Of a stretch of 64,000 nucleotides of DNA, positions 58,546 through 64,000 are shown one piece after another. Positions within the stretch are counted from its first letter, which is position 1. Each line of letters opens with the position of its first letter. The notes under the pieces are model-generated. The model saw nothing but the letters and a program-made list of their open reading frames with translations. It was not told the DNA's origin and made no database searches. Source of the DNA: Mercenaria mercenaria. Its lineage: Eukaryota > Mollusca > Bivalvia > Venerida > Veneridae. The position numbers and the translations under genes are program-made. The stretch spans positions 60,245,001 to 60,309,000 of the forward strand of contig NC_069361.1 of NCBI RefSeq assembly GCF_021730395.1. The letters run 5' to 3'.

Positions 58546-58839
58546 AAGTGGGGGGTCCGGGGGCATGCTCACCCTGAAAACTTTGAAAACAATGGATCCA
58601 TCTGGTGCATTCTGAGTTACTTTATTTGCTATTGACAAAGGACAGGTTTTGTGACAAGATCAACCCAAATAACATGCTAATTATAATCACATTTTATGAA
58701 TTGCCAGACTTATTCTTGCGCAAGTACCTCGGAATTTCATATCCCGATTTCTGAGGAGTTTATTGGGAAGGTTATCCTAGGACTATTTAACATAAAGAAC
58801 TTTGAAGAGCTTTATTGGAGCTCATGCAAGATTTGTCAG

Positions 58840-59185
58840 ATTTTAAATGTTCGAGCATAGCGAGCAAGAAAAAATGCATATTTTTTTTCACAAAAAAAAA
58901 TAAGATAAATTACCTGTGCGGTAAAGAAAAAAATGCATATTTTATATTTTTCACCAAGAACAGAAGACAAATAACGTATTCGAGCGTAGCGAGAGAGACA
59001 AAAAATGCATATTTTTCACCCAGAACAAAAGATAAATTATCAATGCGAGCGCAGCGAGCGAGAAAAATCCGTACTTTTTATTCTTTAGTCAGAACAAAAG
59101 ACAGATTATGTGTACGCGTGCGTAGCGAGCGAGAAAAATATATATTGTGCACTTATTTTACCCAGAACATAAGACAAATTACCTA
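58840..59185 (+). repeat. ~75-bp tandem repeat, about five copies
   Basis: Units carry GCGTAGCGAGCGAGAAAAAT, GCATATTTTTCACCCAGAAC and AAAGACAAATTA in order. The 142-codon frame across it is repetitive (KNAYF, TKDKLS) and not a recognisable protein. Confidence 0.75.
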
Positions 59186-59429
59186 TGCTCCGGCGATTTT
59201 AGATGGGGCGCGCCCCCCTCTGAATCCGCTAGTGTATCATTAGTTTCATCGGACATTATACATTATTCGACAACTGATGTTTATACAGGGTTCATGTAAT
59301 TTACTATAATATTTTGATTTTTAAAATTTAAATTTGATTTTTTATTTCCACCATATGGTGCCCCTCGTTCCGTTTCGTTTCGTTTCGTTTCGTTCCGTTT
59401 CGCAAAGTACCAATAGCCATATTTTCTGG

Positions 59430-59868
59430 ATCTGGCCAAGATTCCTTAGACTGTATTGATCATTATCATCAAGCAGATGACCAAATTATAAAATGTTTAT
59501 CTTTTAGTTGCCAATTAATGAAATGTAAAAAATATTTGCTCGACAGAAATGTGCAAACTGATTGTTAATGACCAAGGGGCATTACTCTGTCAAAATTCAT
59601 ATCAGAGTTATGGAGTTTGTTTCTGTTTTAAGTTTCAAGTCAATAACTTAATAGTAACAAAGATATTGATGTTATCAAAAAGTTTAACCAAAAAATCTTA
59701 GTATAAAAAAGGAGGATAACTCTGTCAAAATTCAAATCAGAGTTATGGGGGTTGTTTCTCCTGGTGTAGACTTTGATAGTAAATAACTATTTTAAGTTTC
59801 AAGTGAAAAGCTTTGATAGTAACAGAGATATTTGAAAGTTCGAGCCATCAGTGTTCCAGCGATCTTAG
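59430..59868. other. No gene seen
   Basis: Two short direct repeats (AACTCTGTCAAAATTCANAT at 59,587 and 59,718). No credible ORF. Confidence 0.4.
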
Positions 59869-59877
59869 GTAGAACAT

Positions 59878-60112
59878 TAGCCTGGCTCCCTGGCTGCATG
59901 GTTATTTTTTTTATATAAAAACTGCAAGCAAAATAAAAAAATCTTAAGCCTCTAAAATAGCACATTTTATCTGATGGCTGAACCATACAGGCCAGGGGCA
60001 ATAAAAAAGTCAGTGTAGAAACAACCTGCTGAAGTTACTTCCCTCTTAACGAATAAACATGTATATGTATAAAATAAGAACAAACATAGGGATAGGGACG
60101 GGAGCCAGTCTA
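59878..60112. mobile_element. 235-bp MITE with 9-bp target duplication (copy 2)
   Basis: Same family as 26,876-27,111, ~90% identical by eye, with TIRs TAGCCTGGCTCCC and TAGACTGGCTCCC. GTAGAACAT flanks both ends (59,869-59,877 and 60,113-60,121). Confidence 0.92.
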
Positions 60113-60121
60113 GTAGAACAT

Positions 60122-61100
60122 ATGAAGATAGGGATTTTGTAAGGACCAAACATAGAGTTAAAGCGAAGCAGGCTATTCGATCGTTCTGAGTTTGTGCAAA
60201 TGAATTTGGATGTACCATAAAACTTTATATCATTCACTCAAATTTTTTTATCCATGAAACCTCTTTTATATTTTTACAGCTATAATAATTCCAGTAACTT
60301 TAATGTGGAGAAAAATCATGTTAAAGCAAGTCAACCCTCTTACTCGTTAGTGTGTAAATAAGTCAGTCTACAGTAAAAGTACACGTTTATAACTTTCTTC
60401 ACAACTTCTGAATTTATCTCATTGAAAAACAACAGAAGTTACTAATACATCTAATAATCTGAAAATTGTGTAACTATCATGTTCACTACATAGTCAAAAA
60501 ACTTTAATGGAAGTCCTGACTTCCCTCAAGGTCACACCCTATAAACGACTGTACTCCCCCTCTTCCTGTTGCGACCGATCATAACTATAACCTGACCGCT
60601 AAAAGTTGAAAAAAGCCTATTTTAAAGTGATTAATGTGCTTTGTTGGTTTCTATATTTTTATTTCATTGGAAGCTGGACATGATTTGTTTAACAAAAAAT
60701 CAAGGCATTCGAGTGGTTTATCGTCTGATTTACCACGATTCAGAGTTCATAACGCCCTCGTGGTTAAATACTGAAGCATCTTTTGTGATACTCATTTACT
60801 GTTGGAACAACCACCGAATCACCTTCTGCTTGCTGAATATAACTTTACCTACTTATATCATATTACGTGAGAGCCTCGGTATGTTAAATGGCGCACCTGC
60901 AGGATATTCCAAAAACTTGTAAAAATCAAAAGGAATTCAACATTTCCGATCAAAATATATTTCTCTCGGACATCAGGTCCACAGACCTGATACTTCTCTC
61001 TAGAATACCATGAATGCGGGCAACAAAAGCCAACGTAATGTTTTTAAGAAGAGTTTCACCTTCTCTATGTAACCGCGCAGAATTTAATCAGGAATAGAAG
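60122..61100. other. No gene seen; one repeat fragment
   Basis: Only a diverged piece of the 131-890 hairpin module (60,697-60,790: TTTATCGTCTGATTTACCAC, AACGCCCTCGTGGTTAAATA) is recognised. Confidence 0.45.
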
Positions 61101-61109
61101 TCCTAAAGG

Positions 61110-61390
61110 CGAAATCGCGAAAACACGATGCACTGACGCGAAAACACGATGCGATAAAGCAAAACACGATGCGAAAAATATCGCGTTTTCGCGCTATTAA
61201 TATCGTGTTTTCGCGATTTCGTCCCCGATCTCCCATCGTTTGTTTCGTGTTTAGCCTTCGCGGTCAGTAGGGCGAAAATACGACATTAATATCGCGTTTT
61301 AACGCGATATTTTTCGCTTCGTGTTTTCGCGATCTTGTATTGTGTTTTCGCCCTCTCAACCGCGAAGGCGAAACCGCGAAAACAAAATGT
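61110..61390. mobile_element. 281-bp array of CGCGAAAACACGA motifs
   Basis: About a dozen GCGAAAACACGATG-like motifs in both orientations, partly on a ~21-bp step (61,118-61,180), flanked by TCCTAAAGG on both sides (61,101-61,109 and 61,391-61,399). The first and last ~23 bp (GGCGAAATCGCGAAAACA, GGCGAAACCGCGAAAACA) form a direct repeat. Very CpG-rich compared with its surroundings. No ORF. Confidence 0.65.
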
Positions 61391-61500
61391 TCCTAAAGGT
61401 ATGATCTGATATGCAGAGTGATTGCCGATTTGTCGCAGAAAAAGCTTAGTTGAAAGGTAATACCTTCTTTTGATAATATCATTAACTCAATCCTTGATAA

Positions 61501-61787
61501 GCCCGCCCGCTTAGCTCAGTAGGTAAGAGCGTTGGTCTACGGATCACGGGGTCGTGAGTCCGATCCTCGGGCGGGGCGTATGTTCCCGTGACTATTTGAT
61601 AAAAGACAATGTGTCTGAAATAATTAGTCCTCCACCTCTGGTTCATGTGGGGAAGTTGGCAGTTACTTGCAGAGAACAGGTTTGTACTGGTACAGAATCC
61701 AGGAACACTGGTTAGGTTAACTGCCCGCCGTTACATGACTGAACTACTGTTGAAAAACGGCGTTAAACTCAAAACAAACAAACAAAC
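61501..61787 (+). mobile_element. tRNA-derived SINE (family 1), upstream copy
   Basis: A box TTAGCTCAGTAGGTAAGAGC, B box GTCGTGAGTCCGATCCTCGG, body GGGGAAGTTGGCAGTTACTT and GTACTGGTACAGAATCCAGG, tail GTTGAAAAACGGCGTTAAAC then ACAAACAAAC. Flanked by AATCCTTGATA (61,489-61,499 and 61,788-61,798). Confidence 0.93.
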
Positions 61788-61798
61788 AATCCTTGATA

Positions 61799-62086
61799 TG
61801 CCCGCCCGGTTATCTGAGTAGGGAGAGCGTTGGTCTACGGATCGCGGGGTCGTGAGTTCGATCCCCGGGCGGGGCTTATGCTCTCCGTGACGATTTGATA
61901 AAAGACATTGTGTCTGCAATCATTCGTCCTCCACCTCTGATTCATGTGGGGAAGTTGGCAGTTACTTGTGGAGAACAGGTTTGTACTGGTACAGAACCCA
62001 GGAACACTGGTTAGGTTAACTGCCCGCCGTTACATGACTGAAATACTGTTGAAAAACGGCGTTAAACCCAAAACGAACAAACAAAC
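61799..62086 (+). mobile_element. tRNA-derived SINE (family 1), downstream copy
   Basis: Starts directly at the downstream target duplication of the first copy and ends at AATCCTTGACA (62,087-62,097). The head is slightly altered in the A box (TTATCTGAGTAGGGAGAGCG). The body is more than 95% like the upstream copy. Confidence 0.93.
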
Positions 62087-62104
62087 AATCCTTGACACGC
62101 GAAA

Positions 62105-62735
62105 AATTCAGGGTATGGGATCACGTGATGTGTAATGACAGAATTTGGATACCACACATGATTACAGATGTACAGATACCGAAATACACTAAGCTAAAAC
62201 TCGTGTTTTGTAGGTCACCTGAGTGTGTGCATCATTATCTACCAGACAATTAGAGACAATTATTCAAATCATGGCCCCAAGGTCAAATTGGCCCCACCCC
62301 AGGAGTAACTTAGTGCTATATGAGAAAAAAACTTGTCTTATTTCTGTTTAAATGCAGTAAGCTGCATTTGCTCAGGTGAGCGCTTGGCGTTTATTCTTTC
62401 AGATAAACCTAAGTCTTGAGCTGTTGTTTTATGCTGTTTCTTTTAAGTATATCGCTTTTTAGCTTAAACGTCCTACTTAGTCAAAACACCTCAAATAATG
62501 TAGAGGCAATGACTATAATGTTCATTTTTGAAGTGTTTGAACGAAGTAGAAAGTTTTAGCCAAAAAGAGATATATCGTAATAAACAGCATAAAATAGCTA
62601 CAGACTGTGGCATGTCTGAAAGAAATTTAAAAAAAACGCCAAGCAACAAAAATACGACTTTTACCTCTGTGTATTTCGGTATCTGTATCTGTGCATTTGA
62701 ATCACGTGATTCCATATCCTGGAATTAAGTCCAGT
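62105..62735. mobile_element. Inverted-repeat element with a nested short element
   Basis: Ends TTCAGGGTATGGGATCACGT and, complemented, TTCCAGGATATGGAATCACG, with inverted matching continuing over ~100 bp (CAGATACCGAAATACAC against GTGTATTTCGGTATCTG). Inside lies 62,211-62,382, itself bounded by GGTCACCTGAG and GCTCAGGTGAGC. No ORF of note. Confidence 0.65.
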
Positions 62736-62739
62736 CAAA

Positions 62740-64000
62740 TGCAGGAGGAGAATATTTGATGTTTGACCTTAATCAGGAAATATTCAAAGACAGAAGACAA
62801 ACAGGATCTGGTTTGCATTTAAATTTCCTAATTTCCTAATTCAGGGTGCATGTACCACGTGACTTTTTCGCTAATATGGGGTGCCAAAAAACATGGCGGA
62901 TTCCTCGGTAAAAGTGACATTTTCTTAAATATCTTTTAACCAACCTGTTCAAATAAAAGGAAACATAGATGAGTGCCGTCTTACATGAAAATCCGACACT
63001 CGGCTACAAGTTTTTTGTTTCAAAGTCCATTTGTTTTCTCTTAAAGTGCAACCGCGCAACAGAAGTGAACAAAGTTGATGATGTTAAGATGGGGGACATT
63101 TTCGTAAATTCAATAAATTAACCTTTTAAAAGACCGAAATTACAAAATAAGAGCCTTACATAGCTTCCGAGGCCAGATTTATGAAATTGCTAAGTAGGGG
63201 TTCAGTTTTGTAAATGCTAAGACGGGGGCATGATTCAACGATTTGGTAATGGAAGTCCTTTGTATTTCATTAACCCGCTTCACTGAAGTTTTTCCATGTT
63301 GATACTGCTCATTATAAAATAATCCCGTTATATGTATGTTAAAATTCAAATGGTCATAACAAATGAAAGCTTTTTACCGACTTTAAACTGCATATTTTAT
63401 CTATCACCAGTTGCTGGCTCTTGATACCACTATATAATAGCTTGTAGGGTTTAATTAGTGCTGAGAGACAAGTCGCTAAGGTGTTTAAAAGAATATTTAA
63501 AAAAGTAGAATAACTCGGGAAAATGTATTAACACCAAATGGAAAAACGTTATTTAAAACAAAAATGTATTCACAGATCCAAATTGTTCTTCTTAGTTACT
63601 GTCATATATTAACATTATATTTTAGTAAAAAATCTTCCGTTTTAATTGTTTGATTTAATAGATCTATCTGTGAATGTAAAATCGCATAATTTAAATTCAC
63701 TGAAATTTTTAAATGTTATAAACAACATATATATTTTAATGTCAACTGTCATCCACATTATTATTTTCGGCCACATACTCAGTTATTCGTTGAAACAATT
63801 AACACCTCTGTGATATACATATGTTGTGTTTTATTACAGATGACCCCTTAGTGTGACATAATAAACTAAAGATATTTGACTTTTGATAGTAATATTTAGA
63901 TGTTATCTGATAATAAATATGTTTGAATCTAATGCATCACCGTTATTTTCTACCAAATCATGCATATATTTATATGTATTTTTAAAAAGGATAGATCGAA
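62740..64000. other. No gene seen
   Basis: AT-rich sequence running to the window edge, with no credible ORF, RNA gene or repeat recognised. Confidence 0.4.

Larger units (their letters stand above)
57688..59234. mobile_element. 1.5-kb composite insertion in the X unit of the right arm
   Basis: Ends CAGGGGCGGATGCAG and, complemented, CACTAGCGGATTCAG (11 of 15 matching); TATCA flanks both sides (57,683-57,687 and 59,235-59,239). The uninterrupted site is visible in the left arm (45,490-45,515). A ~100-bp direct repeat (TTTGAAAACAATGGATNCAT) at 57,738-57,838 and 58,550-58,650 brackets two further insertions. A 5-bp duplication would fit Transib, but no other Transib feature was seen. Confidence 0.75.
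45329..59418. mobile_element. Giant 14.1-kb fold-back element built of palindrome-bounded units
   Basis: The first and last bases are GGCTATTGGTACTTTGCG and its complement. Directly outside both stands ATATTTTC (45,321-45,328 and 59,419-59,426), an 8-bp target duplication. The two arms are mirror images: left order X-Y-A-A-B-B-A-B, right order (from outside) X-Y then six A units and one B. Units are separated by ~70-bp palindromes whose halves equal the terminal repeat. There is no ORF above ~100 codons and no transposase motif, so the element must be mobilised in trans. An 8-bp duplication and internally repetitive long TIRs recall hAT and the P-superfamily Galileo/Foldback elements, but the assignment is open. 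Several younger insertions sit in the arms. Confidence 0.85.
49887..59418 (-). repeat. Giant element, right arm (inverted unit array)
   Basis: Degenerate palindrome at 49,887-49,919, full palindromes at 50,205-50,270, 50,738-50,809, 51,297-51,369, 51,863-51,936, 52,880-52,952, 53,439-53,512, 57,253-57,314 (internally shortened) and 57,579-57,651, half-palindrome at 59,390-59,418. The central hexamer is TGTGTG here and CACACA in the left arm, confirming the inversion. Palindrome spacing of 533-566 bp marks intact A units; larger gaps hold the insertions at 51,961-52,409, 53,773-57,005 and 57,688-59,234. Confidence 0.88.

Noticed and set aside
58815-59243. 142-codon lysine-rich protein
   Set aside because: The frame reads a ~75-bp tandem repeat inside a transposon insertion.
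61501-61575. Functional tRNA gene
   Set aside because: A and B boxes are good but the anticodon stem pairs poorly and the sequence continues into a SINE body and tail; several copies exist.

Overview
The window looks like intergenic, transposon-packed DNA of a marine invertebrate, most likely a bivalve mollusc. This is inference from the AT-rich base composition, tRNA-derived SINEs with ACAAACAAAC tails and the GTTGAAAAACGGCGTTAAAC end seen in molluscs, a DIRS-type retroelement, an APE-type LINE, many MITEs and AGGTCA-rich tandem elements. I see no intact host protein-coding gene and no convincing functional tRNA or rRNA gene. The only host-like coding trace is a decayed C2H2 zinc-finger fragment at 27.5-29.9 kb.

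Layout. 0-2.7 kb: 45-bp minisatellite, a duplicated hairpin module, and a ~135-bp tandem repeat. 2.7-10.35 kb, minus strand: a DIRS-like tyrosine-recombinase retroelement with split direct repeats, RT/RNase H, recombinase, Gag-like region and an internal 47-bp minisatellite. 12.2-14.9 and 18.9-21.5 kb: two inverted, circularly permuted copies of a ~2.6-kb repeat unit, with SINEs inside and between them. 22.85-23.64 kb: a TIR-bounded element filled with ~36 palindromic units of exactly 20 bp. 24.3-24.7 kb: fold-back repeat. 26.8-30 kb: SINE split by a MITE, zinc-finger relic split by a 2.2-kb insertion. 30.4 and 39.2 kb: inverted copies of a ~455-bp repeat, each carrying the same 78-79-codon ORF. 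33.9-37.9 kb, minus strand: a LINE with ORF1 and an APE/RT ORF2. 41.2-44.9 kb: ~600-bp inverted arms around a 2.5-kb spacer that itself holds a ~450-bp hairpin.

The outstanding object is 45,329-59,418. It reads as one 14.1-kb fold-back mobile element, flanked by an 8-bp target duplication (ATATTTTC) and ending in GGCTATTGGTACTTTGCG. Its two mirrored arms are built from ~0.3-0.57-kb units separated by ~70-bp near-perfect palindromes (15 full palindromes, with half-palindromes at the two ends and at the centre). It has no visible transposase and has itself received a SINE, a 166-bp MITE, a 3.2-kb hAT-like fold-back element (8-bp duplication GCTCTATT) and a 1.5-kb composite insertion.

59.4-64 kb: a second copy of the 9-bp-TSD MITE, a CGCGAAAACAC-motif array, two SINEs in tandem sharing a target duplication, and nested inverted-repeat elements. 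All coordinates for repeats were read by eye; ends without a stated target duplication may be off by tens of bases.
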